From VRUE01 sp963780815 (GTDB taxonomy: Bacteria; Actinomycetota; Thermoleophilia; Solirubrobacterales; 70-9), in NCBI GenBank assembly GCA_963780815.1, contig CAWADG010000005.1, forward strand, positions 248,001 to 312,000: a stretch of 64,000 bases of DNA, written 5' to 3'. The position numbers were made by a program, and so were the translations under genes. Under the pieces are notes generated by a model that saw only the letters and a program-made list of their open reading frames with translations, did not search any database and was not told the DNA's origin. Shown piece by piece: positions 23,558 to 33,570 of the stretch (positions are counted from its first letter, which is position 1; every line of letters starts with the position of its first letter).

Positions 23558-24541
23558 GTGCAGGCGATCGTCCTGGTCGGTGGGGAGGGGACGCGGCTTC
23601 GGCCGCTGACCGAGACCGTCCCGAAGCCCGCCCTGACCCTGGTCGACCGGCCGATGCTCGCCTACACGATCGAGTGGCTGGCCGGCCACGGGGTCACCGA
23701 GGTCGTCCTCGCCTGCGGCTTCCTGCCCGACGTACTCCGGGAGGCCCTGGCCGGGGAGGAGGAGCGGGCCGGCGCCCGGATCCGGTACGTCGCCGAGCCT
23801 GAGCCGCTGGGGACTGCCGGCGCGATCCGATTCGCCGCTGACGATCTCGGCGAGTCCGTCGAGGACCGCTTCCTGGCGCTGAACGGCGACGTCCTCGCGG
23901 ACCTCGACCTGACCGCCCTGCTGCGAACCCACGAGGCGCTCGGCGCGCGGGCGACGATCGGCCTGCGCCATGTCGAGGACGCGGCGAGCTACGGCCTGGT
24001 CAGCACCGGCCCGGGGGGCGAGGTGACCGAGTTCGCGGAAAAGACCGGCGAACAGCGGCCCGGGGAGATCAACGCCGGCGCCTACGTCCTGCAGCGCTCG
24101 GTGCTGGAGGAGATCGCGCCGGGCGGGAACGTCTCGATCGAGCTCGACACCTTTCCCCGGCTGATCGGCGACGGCCTGTTCGCGACGACCCTCGAGGGCT
24201 ACTGGATGGACGTCGGGACGCCGGAGCGCTATCTCCAGGCGAGCTGGGACGTCCTCGAGGGCACGGTCAGGACCGCGGTCGAGCCGACCTCCCTCGGAAT
24301 GCTGATCGACCCCTCGGCGGAGGTGGCCGCCGATGCGGTCGTCGGCCCGCGCGCGGTCGTCTCAGCCGGGTGCCGGATCGAGGCCGGCGCCGAGATCCGC
24401 GAATCGGTCCTGCTCGCGGGCTGCACGGTCGGCGAGCGCGCGCGGGTGAGCGGCTCGATCCTCGCGCCGGGCGCCGAGGTCGGGCCCGAGATGACCGTCG
24501 AGGGAACGGTCGCCGGCCCGCGTGAGAGGGTCGGAGGCTAG
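23558..24541 (+). CDS. Sugar-phosphate nucleotidyltransferase
   Basis: The protein activates a hexose-1-phosphate to a nucleotide sugar. The 327-residue protein has the nucleotide-binding start VLVGGEGTRLRPLTETVPKP, the metal-binding LNGDVLADLD and the sugar-binding EFAEKTGEQRPGEINAG. It ends with left-handed beta-helix hexapeptide repeats (about 250-320). Mannose-1-phosphate guanylyltransferase is the best guess, and glucose-1-phosphate thymidylyl- or uridylyltransferase is possible. The GTG at 23558 fits the family start. A second enzyme of the same family lies at 27139-28149, so the two probably make different sugars. Confidence 0.85.
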   Translation: MQAIVLVGGEGTRLRPLTETVPKPALTLVDRPMLAYTIEWLAGHGVTEVVLACGFLPDVLREALAGEEERAGARIRYVAEPEPLGTAGAIRFAADDLGESVEDRFLALNGDVLADLDLTALLRTHEALGARATIGLRHVEDAASYGLVSTGPGGEVTEFAEKTGEQRPGEINAGAYVLQRSVLEEIAPGGNVSIELDTFPRLIGDGLFATTLEGYWMDVGTPERYLQASWDVLEGTVRTAVEPTSLGMLIDPSAEVAADAVVGPRAVVSAGCRIEAGAEIRESVLLAGCTVGERARVSGSILAPGAEVGPEMTVEGTVAGPRERVGG

Positions 24542-24544
24542 CCG

Positions 24545-25531
24545 ATGCTGGAGGACGTCCTCGCAATTCCCGAGCACCTGCGCGACGCGCTCTGGCGGGT
24601 CGGGTCGGCGCGGATTCCCGCCGCCGACTCCGAGGGCCTCTTGGTCTGCGGGATGGGCGGCTCGGCGATAGGCGGCGACCTCGCCGCCGCGCTGCTCGGG
24701 GACCGCCTGCAGCGGCCGCTGTTGACCGTGCGCGAATACGGACTGCCGAGCTGGGCCGGCGCCGGGTGGACAGTCCTCTGCTCGAGCTACTCGGGCGAGA
24801 CCGAGGAGACCGTTTCCGGCTTCGCGGACGCGGGCGAGCGCGGCTGCCGCAGGATCGTCGCCAGCACCGGCGGCGAGCTCGTCGAGCTGGCGAGGCCAGC
24901 CGAGGTGCCCGTGATCGGCCTCCCGGGGCTGCTCCCGGCGCCGCGGGTCGGCGTCGCCTACATGCTCGTCTGCGCCGCCGAGGTCGCGGCGCTGTCGGGA
25001 GTTGCGCCGCGGATCGGCGAGGAGATCGAGGCCGCGGCGACCTTCCTCGAGTCGCGCGCCGAAGACCTCCGCTCGCGGGCGGCGGAGGTCGCCGCGGCGC
25101 TGGCCGGTGCGCTGCCGGTCATCTACGGGGCGCGACTGACCGCCCCGGTCGCGCGGCGCTGGAAGACCCAGGTCAACGAGAACGCGAAGCTGCCCTCGTT
25201 CTTCGCGGCTCTGCCGGAGGCCGACCACAACGACATCTGCGGTTGGGACGGAGTCCCGGCGACCGGGGCGAAGATGGCGGCTGTGATGCTCGAGGACGAG
25301 GGCCAGCACCCACGGGTCAGGCGCGGCTTCGAGCTGACCGCGGCCGCGATCGAGGCCACCGGGACGCCGGTGGTCCGGGTCGAGGCGCTCGGCGAGAGCC
25401 GCTCGGAACGACTTCTGTGGTCGCTGATGCTCGGCGATCTGGTCAGCCTCGAGCTGGCCGACGCCCGCGGCGTCGACCCGCTCCCGATCGCGGCGATCGA
25501 CAGCCTCAAGGGCGCCCTCGGCCGGCCCTGA
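24545..25531 (+). CDS. SIS-domain phosphoglucose/phosphomannose isomerase
   Basis: The family interconverts fructose-6-phosphate with glucose- or mannose-6-phosphate. The 328-residue protein has two SIS folds. The first has LLVCGMGGSAIGGDLAAALL and SSYSGETEETVSGF, the sugar-phosphate-binding loops; the second carries NENAKLPSFFAALPEADHND, with the conserved glutamate/histidine region. The ATG at 24545 is four bases after the nucleotidyltransferase stop, so isomerase and nucleotidyltransferase likely feed one nucleotide sugar such as GDP-mannose. It is shorter than classical Pgi, as expected for the bifunctional archaeal/actinobacterial type. Confidence 0.87.
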   Translation: MLEDVLAIPEHLRDALWRVGSARIPAADSEGLLVCGMGGSAIGGDLAAALLGDRLQRPLLTVREYGLPSWAGAGWTVLCSSYSGETEETVSGFADAGERGCRRIVASTGGELVELARPAEVPVIGLPGLLPAPRVGVAYMLVCAAEVAALSGVAPRIGEEIEAAATFLESRAEDLRSRAAEVAAALAGALPVIYGARLTAPVARRWKTQVNENAKLPSFFAALPEADHNDICGWDGVPATGAKMAAVMLEDEGQHPRVRRGFELTAAAIEATGTPVVRVEALGESRSERLLWSLMLGDLVSLELADARGVDPLPIAAIDSLKGALGRP

Positions 25532-25592
25532 CCGCGAGCCGGGGCCGGTCGTATCTACGTATCCTTCGCGCGAGCTCTGACGAAAGGAACCG

Positions 25593-27011
<1,419 letters not shown>

Positions 27012-27018
27012 GCTAATT

Positions 27019-27097
27019 CCGCCGCCTCCTCTGCTCCCGCGAATGCCTGAAGAAGCAGATATGGACAGGCATTCGCTCCCGCGTCCGGGGGCGGCGG
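27019..27097. repeat. Two-part perfect inverted repeat after ahcY
   Basis: The outer arms CCGCCGCC (27019-27026) and GGCGGCGG (27090-27097) enclose the inner arms GCGAATGCCTG (27039-27049) and CAGGCATTCGC (27066-27076), both perfect. The right half, read on the minus strand, contains CGCCGCCCCCGGACGCG. The same string is present on the plus strand in the repeat before the DUF354 gene (about 6859-6874), and a variant (CGGACGCGGGAGCGA) lies near 59719. There is no T-tract. It may be a dispersed palindromic element serving as an ahcY 3' end. Confidence 0.75.
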
Positions 27098-27138
27098 GTG
27101 ACAGCCGGCGTCACGAACTGATCCCATAGGTTTTAGCG

Positions 27139-28149
27139 ATGCGAGCCATGGTCCTTGCGGCGGGGTTGGGAACTCGGCTGCGGCCGATCACCCACGCGAT
27201 GCCGAAGCCGATGGTGCCGGTCCTGAACCGGCCGGTGATGGAGCACATCCTCCGCCTCCTCGCCGGCAACGGGTTCACCGAGGCGATCGCGAACCTGCAC
27301 TGGTTCCCGGAGACGATCGAGGGCCACTTCGGCGACGGCTCGAGGCTCGGCGTCGAGCTCACCTACAGCCGTGAGGAAGCGCTGCTCGGGACCTCGGGCG
27401 GGGTCCGCAACGCGGCAGGTTTCCTCGGCGACTCGTTCCTGGTGATCTCGGGCGACGCGCTCACCGACATCGACCTGCGCTCGATGGCCGAGTTTCATGA
27501 ATCCCACGACGGGATCGCGACGCTGGCCACGAAGCGGGTCTCCGACACGACCCAGTTCGGGGTCGCGATCACGGGCGAGGACGGCCGGATCCAGGGATTC
27601 CAGGAGAAGCCGCCCGCGGCCGAGGCGCTGTCCGACCTCGCCAACTGCGGCATCTACATGTTCCGCTCGACGATATTCGACTACTTCCCCGAGCCGGGCA
27701 CGAGCAGGGCCGCATCCGAGGACGACCCGCCGGGGTTCGCCGATTGGGCGATGGACGTCTTCCCGGCCCTGCTCGAGGGCGACGTGCCCTTCTACTCGCA
27801 CGAGATCGACCGCTACTGGAACGACATCGGCAACCTCGACGAGCTGCGCCAGGGCAACATCGACGCGCTTCTCGGCGAGGTCGTGGTCGAGCCCGGCGCC
27901 GCCGAGGTCGGGGACGGAATCTGGTCGGCGACCCGGCTGGAGGGAGACCGGGTGACCGGTCCGGCCCTGCTCGGCGCAGGGGTCGAGCTCGGCGATGGCG
28001 CCCGGGTCGAGGGGCCGGCCGTGGTCGGGGACGGCTGCCGGATCGGCGCCGGCGCGGTCGTCCGCGACGCAATCCTGCTCGAGGGTGCCGAGGTCCCCGC
28101 CGAGGGGATGCTCGCCGGCGGGATCGCCGCCCGGATCGCCCCCGTCTGA
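27139..28149 (+). CDS. Sugar-phosphate nucleotidyltransferase (mannose-1-phosphate guanylyltransferase-like)
   Basis: The 336-residue protein has the catalytic start MVLAAGLGTRLRPITHAMPK, the metal site SGDALTDIDL, and EKPPAAEALSDLANCGIYMF. After the catalytic domain, YWNDIGNLDELRQGN leads into a C-terminal hexapeptide-repeat domain (about 250-330). This layout is typical of GDP-mannose or glucose-1-phosphate nucleotidyltransferases used for envelope polymers. The ATG at 27139 lacks a strong ribosome site. It is a paralogue of the enzyme at 23558-24541 with moderate similarity. Confidence 0.85.
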   Translation: MRAMVLAAGLGTRLRPITHAMPKPMVPVLNRPVMEHILRLLAGNGFTEAIANLHWFPETIEGHFGDGSRLGVELTYSREEALLGTSGGVRNAAGFLGDSFLVISGDALTDIDLRSMAEFHESHDGIATLATKRVSDTTQFGVAITGEDGRIQGFQEKPPAAEALSDLANCGIYMFRSTIFDYFPEPGTSRAASEDDPPGFADWAMDVFPALLEGDVPFYSHEIDRYWNDIGNLDELRQGNIDALLGEVVVEPGAAEVGDGIWSATRLEGDRVTGPALLGAGVELGDGARVEGPAVVGDGCRIGAGAVVRDAILLEGAEVPAEGMLAGGIAARIAPV

Positions 28150-28175
28150 CGCAGACTTATCGCAATCCGCGCGCC

Positions 28176-28829
28176 ATGCGCGCGCGGCCGCGGATCAACC
28201 TCCAAGAGGTGAGCCTGATCGACGCGATCGCGACGGCCCTGGTGCCGACCCTCTGCGCTGCCTGTGGGCGCCCCTGCGCGGAGGCGCCGATCTGCGGGAA
28301 CTGCGCGAGACGCCTCCGCGAGGCGACCCCGCTTCGCGGCGCCGGGCCGGCCGGGGTCGACGCGTCCTGGTCGGCCGCCCCCCACGAGGGCGTCGCCCGC
28401 AAGCTCGTCGCCTCGCTCAAGTTCCGCGGTCTGCTGCCGGTCGCCGAACTGATGGCCGCGAGGATCGCCGGCCAGGCCCCCGCGGCAATCCTGAGCGGGG
28501 AGGTGGTCCCGGTCCCCACCGCGCGCTGGCGCGCCATGCGTCGCGGCTTCGACCCGGCGGTCGAGGTCGCCGCCGCCCTCGCCGCCGAGGCCGGCCTTCC
28601 GCTCCGGCCCTGCCTCACCCGCCGCGGAGCGGGGAGGCAGGTGGGAAGGCGCCGCGGCGAGCGCCTCGGCCGCCCGCCCAGGATCGAGGCGAGCGGAGAG
28701 GCGCCGCGGAGCGCGGTCCTCGTCGACGACGTCCTCACCACCGGCTCGACGCTCTCGGCCGCCGCCCGGGCGCTGCGCGAGGCCGGCGCGCTCCGGGTCG
28801 TCGCCGTCACCTTTGCGCGAAGGCTCTAG
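28176..28829 (+). CDS. comF: ComF-family phosphoribosyltransferase-like protein
   Basis: ComF proteins have an N-terminal zinc finger and a phosphoribosyltransferase fold and take part in DNA uptake in competent bacteria. The 217-residue protein has the Cys cluster LCAACGRPC and ICGNCARRL (about 28-55), a middle segment VVPVPTARWRAMRRGFD, and the PRPP-binding loop SAVLVDDVLTTGSTLSAA near the end. Whether this organism is competent is unknown, and comEA/comEC are not in the window. The ATG at 28176 is chosen; an in-frame GTG at 28209 is also possible. The stop is three bases from the convergent aldo/keto reductase stop. Confidence 0.85.
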   Translation: MRARPRINLQEVSLIDAIATALVPTLCAACGRPCAEAPICGNCARRLREATPLRGAGPAGVDASWSAAPHEGVARKLVASLKFRGLLPVAELMAARIAGQAPAAILSGEVVPVPTARWRAMRRGFDPAVEVAAALAAEAGLPLRPCLTRRGAGRQVGRRRGERLGRPPRIEASGEAPRSAVLVDDVLTTGSTLSAAARALREAGALRVVAVTFARRL

Positions 28830-28832
28830 GCC

Positions 28833-29807
28833 TCAGCGGGCTATCGACGACATGTCGGCGTAGCGGTCTCCGGCCGCCGGCCCGATCGATGTCAAGCGCT
28901 CGAGCTGCGTCGGGCCGAGCTCGAGCGCGTCGGCGGCCGCGTTCTCCTCGAGCCTCTCGACCCGCTTGGTGCCGGGAATCGGGGCGATGTCGTCGCCCTG
29001 GGCGAGCAGCCAGGCGAGCGCGACCTGGGCCGGCGTCGCGTCGAGCTCGCCGGCGACCGCCTCGACCTCGTCGAGGATCCGCAGGTTCTTCTCGAAGTTT
29101 CCCTCGCTGAATCGCGGATTGGCGCTGCGAAAGTCGCCCTCGGCCTCGAGCGCGGCGCGGTCGCGGAAGCGGCCGGCGAGGAAGCCGCGGCCGAGTGGCG
29201 AGTAGGCGACGAACCCGATCCCGAGCTCGCGGACCAGCGGCAGGATCTCCTCCTCGGGGTCGCGGGTCCAGAGCGAGTACTCCGACTGCAGGGCCGTGAT
29301 CGGGTGGGTCGCGTGGGCGCGGCGGATCGTCTCCGGCGCCGCCTCGGAGAGGCCGATGTGGCGGATCTTCCCCTCCTCGACGAGCTCGGCGAGGGCGCCG
29401 ACGGTCTCCTCGATCGGGGTGCCGGGGTCGATGCGGTGCTGGTAGTAGAGGTCGACGTGGTCGGTGCCGAGCCTCCGCAGCGAGCCCTCGATCGCGGTGC
29501 GGAGGTTCTCGGGCGAGCCGTCGATCCGCCGCTTTCCCCCGTCGCGGTGGGAGAGGATGCCGAACTTGGAGGCGACGACGAACTCGTCGCGGCGACCGGA
29601 GATCGCGCGCCCGACCAGCTCCTCGTTGGCGTAGGGCCCGTACATCTCGGCGGTATCGATGAAGTCGATGCCGAGCTCCAGGGCGCGGTGGATGGTGCGG
29701 ACCGACTCGTCGTCGTCGCTGCCGGCTCCCGCGTAGAAGGCGGACATGCCCATGCACCCCAGGCCGAGCCGGCTCACCTCGAGGTCGCCGATCGAAATTC
29801 GCCTCAT
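28833..29807 (-). CDS. Aldo/keto reductase
   Basis: The 324-residue protein is a (beta/alpha)8 NADPH-dependent reductase of the YghZ/YajO-like subgroup. It has LGLGCMGMSAFYAG and DFIDTAEMYGPYANEELVG, which hold the catalytic Asp and Tyr. ASKFGIL has the Lys, and DLYYQHRIDP the His. The NADP-binding end is PIPGTKRVERLEENAAA. The substrate is not predictable. It is a single minus-strand gene between the plus-strand comF and hpf genes. The ATG at 29807 and hpf's upstream region share a 51-bp divergent gap. Confidence 0.9.
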   Translation of the reverse strand: MRRISIGDLEVSRLGLGCMGMSAFYAGAGSDDDESVRTIHRALELGIDFIDTAEMYGPYANEELVGRAISGRRDEFVVASKFGILSHRDGGKRRIDGSPENLRTAIEGSLRRLGTDHVDLYYQHRIDPGTPIEETVGALAELVEEGKIRHIGLSEAAPETIRRAHATHPITALQSEYSLWTRDPEEEILPLVRELGIGFVAYSPLGRGFLAGRFRDRAALEAEGDFRSANPRFSEGNFEKNLRILDEVEAVAGELDATPAQVALAWLLAQGDDIAPIPGTKRVERLEENAAADALELGPTQLERLTSIGPAAGDRYADMSSIAR

Positions 29808-29858
29808 CGGCTCAATCTAGCGAGCCGCTAGCATCGGGTCAGAGCAAAGGAGGCTTGG

Positions 29859-30212
29859 ATGCGAATCGAGATACGCGGTCGCAACCTCGAGGTCGACGAT
29901 GAGCTGCGCGCCCACGTGACGAAGCGCTTCAACCGGGTCGGCAGGCAGGTGTCGGAGTTTGCGACTCTCGAAGTCGAGCTCTCGGAGGAGCGAAACCCCT
30001 CGATCTCCGACGACCAGGTGGCGGAGGCGACCCTGCGTCTGAAGGGCGTCACGCTGCACGCGCGCGAGGCGTCTCCGGAGATGGCCCACACGGTCCACGA
30101 GCTCGCCGAGGACATCCGCCGCCAGGTCAAGAAACACCGCGAGAAGCGCCGCAAGCGCACAAGGACCCGCCGTCTCGTCAACCGGATGCGGGGCCGCGCC
30201 GCCGAGTCCTGA
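29859..30212 (+). CDS. hpf: Ribosome hibernation promoting factor, short form
   Basis: HPF binds the decoding region of the 30S subunit in stationary phase and pairs or silences ribosomes. The 117-residue protein has the single S30AE/YfiA domain: MRIEIRGRNLEVDDELRAHV at the start, TLEVELSEERNPSISDDQVAEA in the middle, then a basic tail (KKHREKRRKRTRTRRLVNR). It lacks the C-terminal dimerisation domain of long HPF. The ATG at 29859 has the strongest ribosome site around (AAAGGAGG). Long HPF is the usual actinobacterial form, so a short one directly before secA is slightly unusual. Confidence 0.87.
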   Translation: MRIEIRGRNLEVDDELRAHVTKRFNRVGRQVSEFATLEVELSEERNPSISDDQVAEATLRLKGVTLHAREASPEMAHTVHELAEDIRRQVKKHREKRRKRTRTRRLVNRMRGRAAES

Positions 30213-30239
30213 CCGGGCCGAAAGGCTACCCTTGTGGCG

Positions 30240-30308
30240 ATGAGTGCGGAGCGAGTAAGCGTGCATCTCTGGTTCCTCGCGCGGCGAGCGAAGCGCGAGG
30301 ACTTGTAG
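30240..30308 (+). CDS. Short leader ORF before secA (22 residues), related to the tsaC leader
   Basis: The ATG at 30240 (or an in-frame GTG at 30234) opens a 22-residue ORF whose TAG stop (30306-30308) overlaps the secA GTG as TAGTG. The peptide shares E4, S7-V8, W11-F12, A14, R16-A17 and R19 with the 21-residue ORF before tsaC (3787-3852), with no gaps from the start codon. Its 3' half is Arg/Lys-rich. There is no signal peptide, so it is not a SecM-like exported sensor. AAAGG at 30219-30223 could serve as its ribosome site. It could still couple secA translation to its own. Confidence 0.5.
   Translation: MSAERVSVHLWFLARRAKREDL
30274..30301 (+). promoter_or_regulatory. Hairpin enclosing the secA Shine-Dalgarno
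   Basis: TCCTCGCGC (30274-30282) pairs perfectly with GCGCGAGGA (30293-30301) around a 10-base loop. The AGGA at the end of the 3' arm is the only plausible secA ribosome site, six bases before the GTG at 30308. A ribosome translating the leader ORF would open the hairpin, which would couple secA to the leader. Confidence 0.6.
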
Positions 30309-33163
30309 TGGCCAATGCTCGGGACATGGTCACGCGCGCGCTGCGCGTCGGTGAGGGCCGCAAGTTCAAGACCTACGAGAGGCGCGCCCACGAGATCAAC
30401 GAGATCGAGCCCGAGATGGAGCTGCTCGGGGACGATGAGCTGCGCGAGGAGGCCGACGCCCTCCGCGAGCGGGCCCGCGACGGGGAGCCGCTCGACGACC
30501 TCCTGCCGGAGGCGTTTGCGCTGACGCGCGAGGCTGCCCGGCGGTCGATCGGCCAGCGCCACTTCGACGTCCAGCTGGTCGGCGGCATGGCGCTCCACGA
30601 CGGCGCAATCGCCGAGATGAAGACCGGCGAGGGCAAGACGTTGACCGCGACCCTGGCGGTGTTCCTCAACACGCTCGCCGGCGACAGCGTCCACGTCGTC
30701 ACCGTCAACGATTACCTCGCCCGCCGCGACGCCGAATGGATGGAGCCGATCTACGAGGCGCTCGGGGTCAGCGTCGCCGCGATCCAGGACTCCGACGACC
30801 ACGCCGCGCGACAGGTCAAATACGCCTGCGATGTCACCTACGGGACCAACTCGGAGTTCGGCTTCGACTACCTCCGCGACAATATGGCGGCGAGCCTCGA
30901 GAACTGCGTCCAGCGCGACCACAAGTTCGCGATCGTCGACGAGGTCGACAACATCCTGATCGACGAGGCGCGGACGCCGCTGATCATCTCCGGCGCCCCC
31001 GAACAGGCGGCCCAGACCTATTACCAGTTCGCCCGCCTCGCGAGGCAGATGGACGGCGTGCCGGCGAAAGACAGGCTGCGCTCCCTCGGCGAGTCGAAGG
31101 ACACCTCCGACGCCGACTACGACTACGAATTCGACGAGAAGCACAAGACCGTCTCGCCGACCGAGCGCGGCGTCAAACGGGCTGAGGAGTTCATCGGCGT
31201 CGACAACCTCTACCTCTCCGAGCACGGCAGCCTCGTCAACCACCTCGTCCAGGCGCTGAAGGCCGAGTCGCTCTACAAACGCGACAAGGACTACGCCGTG
31301 GTCGACGGCGAGGTGATGATCATCGACGAGTTCACCGGCCGGATCCTCGAGGGCCGGCGGTGGTCGGAGGGCCTGCACCAGGCGGTCGAGGCGAAGGAGA
31401 ACGTCGCGATCGGCGAGGAGAACCAGACCCTGGCGACGATCACCCTCCAGAACTACTTCCGCCTCTACGACAAGCTCTCCGGGATGACCGGCACGGCGCT
31501 GACCGAGGCGACCGAGTTCATGAAGATCTACGAGGTCCCGGTGGTCGAGATCCCGACCAACCAGCCGATGGTGCGGCTCGACCACAACGACCAGATCTTC
31601 AAAACCAAAGACGGCAAGTGGAAGGCCGTCCTCGAGGAGATCACCGCCCGCCACGAACACGGCCAACCGATCCTGGTCGGGACCGTCTCGGTCGAGGTTT
31701 CGGAGATGATCTCGGGCGAACTGAAAAGGAACGGGATCGAGCACGCGGTCCTCAACGCCAAGCCCGAGCACGCCGAACGAGAGGGCGAGGTGATCGCCCA
31801 GGCAGGCCGGCGAGGGGCGGTGATGATCGCGACCAACATGGCCGGTCGCGGCGTCGACATCAAGCTCGGCGGCGACCCCGAGCACCTCGCGACCAAAGAG
31901 TTGAAGAAGCAGGGGATCGGGCCCGAGGACGAGCGCTACGAGGAGGCGCTGGAGGAGAAGACCGCTGAGCTCGACCCCCGGTGCAAGGCCGAGGCCGAGG
32001 AGGTCCGCGAGCTCGGCGGGCTCTACATCTGCGGCACCGAGCGGCACGAATCTCGCCGGATCGACAACCAGCTCCGCGGCCGATCAGGCCGCCAGGGCGA
32101 CCCCGGCGAGACGCGGTTCTTCCTCTCCGCCGAAGACGACGTGATCCGCCTCTTCGCCGGCGATCGCATCTACAAAATCCTCGATCGCCTTGGCCCCGTC
32201 GACGAGGAGGGCGAGGAGATGCCACTCGAGGCGAAGATGCTGACGAAAACGGTCGAGGGCGCGCAGAAGAAGGTCGAGGAGCAGAACTTCCTGATCCGCA
32301 AACGCGTCCTCGAGTACGACGACGTGATGAACGAGCAGCGTCGCGTGGTCTACAAATATCGCCGCGAGGTCCTCGAGGGGCGCGACATGTCCGACGTCGC
32401 CCGCGACGAGCTCGAGGGCGTGATCGACCGCCTCGTCGACGAGTACACGCCGGGCGACGACCTGACCGAATGGGACATGCCCGAGCTCGAGCAGCAGCTG
32501 CGCCAGATCTGGCCGGTCGGCGTCGAGGTCGCCGCGATGGCGCCGGAGACCGTCGACCGCGAAAAGCTGAAGGACGCCCTCGATGACGACGCGATGGAGG
32601 CATACGACCGGCGCGAACAGGAGCTTGGCGAGGAGCTGATGCGCTACCTCGAGCGCTCGATTCTGCTTGACGTGATCGACAACCGCTGGCGCGAGCACCT
32701 CTTCGACATGGATTACCTGCGGGAAGGGATCCACCTCCGCGGGTTCGCCCAGATCGACCCCCTCGTGGCCTACAAAAACGAGGGCTTCTCGATGTTCGAG
32801 GAGCTGATGCACGCCGTCTGGGAGGAGTTCAGCAAGCTGGTCTTCCACGCCCAGATCGAAATCGACCCGTCGCGGCTCCAGGGCTCGTTCGCGGGCAACG
32901 GAGGCGGCGGCGGGATCGCCCTCGACTACTCCGGCGGCACGCCGGAAGGGCAGCCCTCGGCCCTCGAGGAAGTGGCCGCCGGCGCCGGTGCCGCGTCCGT
33001 CAGCGTCGGCGCGGCCGCGGCGGCGCCGAACGGCGAGGACGTCGCCGCCGCCCCGGAAGTCGTCGAGACCGTGGTCAAGGACGAGCGGACCAAAGACATC
33101 GGCCGCAACGACCCGTGCTGGTGTGGGTCGGGCAAGAAGTTCAAGAAGTGCCACGGGGCGTAG
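30308..33163 (+). CDS. secA: Protein translocase ATPase SecA
   Basis: SecA pushes preproteins through SecYEG using ATP. The 951-residue protein has Walker A MKTGEGKTLTATLA (near 100), VTVNDYLARRDAEWM, the DEVDNILIDEARTPLIISG box, the second ATPase half with MIATNMAGRGVDIKLGG and the RGRSGRQGDPGETRF motif. It ends in the zinc-binding SEC-C tail NDPCWCGSGKKFKKCH. About 90 residues of Gly/Ala-rich linker precede the tail. The GTG at 30308 shares its first base with the stop of a 22-residue leader ORF. Only this one SecA is visible, so it is likely SecA1. Confidence 0.97.
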   Translation: MANARDMVTRALRVGEGRKFKTYERRAHEINEIEPEMELLGDDELREEADALRERARDGEPLDDLLPEAFALTREAARRSIGQRHFDVQLVGGMALHDGAIAEMKTGEGKTLTATLAVFLNTLAGDSVHVVTVNDYLARRDAEWMEPIYEALGVSVAAIQDSDDHAARQVKYACDVTYGTNSEFGFDYLRDNMAASLENCVQRDHKFAIVDEVDNILIDEARTPLIISGAPEQAAQTYYQFARLARQMDGVPAKDRLRSLGESKDTSDADYDYEFDEKHKTVSPTERGVKRAEEFIGVDNLYLSEHGSLVNHLVQALKAESLYKRDKDYAVVDGEVMIIDEFTGRILEGRRWSEGLHQAVEAKENVAIGEENQTLATITLQNYFRLYDKLSGMTGTALTEATEFMKIYEVPVVEIPTNQPMVRLDHNDQIFKTKDGKWKAVLEEITARHEHGQPILVGTVSVEVSEMISGELKRNGIEHAVLNAKPEHAEREGEVIAQAGRRGAVMIATNMAGRGVDIKLGGDPEHLATKELKKQGIGPEDERYEEALEEKTAELDPRCKAEAEEVRELGGLYICGTERHESRRIDNQLRGRSGRQGDPGETRFFLSAEDDVIRLFAGDRIYKILDRLGPVDEEGEEMPLEAKMLTKTVEGAQKKVEEQNFLIRKRVLEYDDVMNEQRRVVYKYRREVLEGRDMSDVARDELEGVIDRLVDEYTPGDDLTEWDMPELEQQLRQIWPVGVEVAAMAPETVDREKLKDALDDDAMEAYDRREQELGEELMRYLERSILLDVIDNRWREHLFDMDYLREGIHLRGFAQIDPLVAYKNEGFSMFEELMHAVWEEFSKLVFHAQIEIDPSRLQGSFAGNGGGGGIALDYSGGTPEGQPSALEEVAAGAGAASVSVGAAAAAPNGEDVAAAPEVVETVVKDERTKDIGRNDPCWCGSGKKFKKCHGA

Positions 33164-33558
33164 ACCCCGTCCGGGAGTTCATCCGAACCTTCAACGAGCG
33201 GGACCTCGACGGCTTCGTCGATGCCCTCGATCCCGAGGTCGAGCTGCACGCGATGCGGGGCCTGCGCCGCGGTCTCGAGGCGGCCAGGCTCTGGGCCATC
33301 CGTCCTCCCGGCGGGGTGCAGCAGACGATCGTCCTCGATGACCTCTACGAGGACGGCACCGAGTCCGGCGGGGGCTCGGCGGTGGCTCTGATCCGCCGCG
33401 TCTGGGTCTGGGAAGAGGACGGCTCCGCCGCCGGCGAGGACGTGATGGCCTGGCTGTTCGAGCTGCGCGACCACAGGGTCCTGAGCTGGCGGCCGTTCGA
33501 GGACCGCGCGGAGGCACTCCACGCCGCCGGGTTCGACCACGGCATCGGTTCGGCGTAG
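33148..33558 (+). CDS. SnoaL-like (NTF2-fold) protein
   Basis: The 136-residue product begins VREFIRTFNERDLDGFVDAL and continues DPEVELHAMRG, the usual first helix and strand of SnoaL-like NTF2-fold proteins. The middle and end keep strand patterns (VALIRRVWVWEEDG, VMAWLFELRDHRVLSWRPFED) with a final helix. Members bind small ligands or act as steroid- or polyketide-type isomerases, and many have no known role. The GTG at 33148 lies inside the secA end in another frame. The gene is followed by a methyltransferase after 12 bases, so it is probably in the secA transcript. Confidence 0.7.
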   Translation: MPRGVDPVREFIRTFNERDLDGFVDALDPEVELHAMRGLRRGLEAARLWAIRPPGGVQQTIVLDDLYEDGTESGGGSAVALIRRVWVWEEDGSAAGEDVMAWLFELRDHRVLSWRPFEDRAEALHAAGFDHGIGSA

Positions 33559-33570
33559 GATCTTCGATCG

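Noticed and set aside
25532..25592. Possible S-adenosylhomocysteine riboswitch before ahcY
   Set aside because: The gap is only 61 bases and lacks the conserved hairpins.
25550..25592. Weak resemblance of the ahcY leader to the S-V-x-x-W-F repeat (ATCTAC...TTCGCGCGAGC)
   Set aside because: Too few matches and no stop-start overlap with ahcY.
29828..32047. 739-residue open frame on the minus strand opposite hpf and secA
   Set aside because: It lies over secA, whose motifs are unmistakable, and its translation is the Val/Asp/Arg/Leu-rich pattern typical of the complement of high-GC genes.
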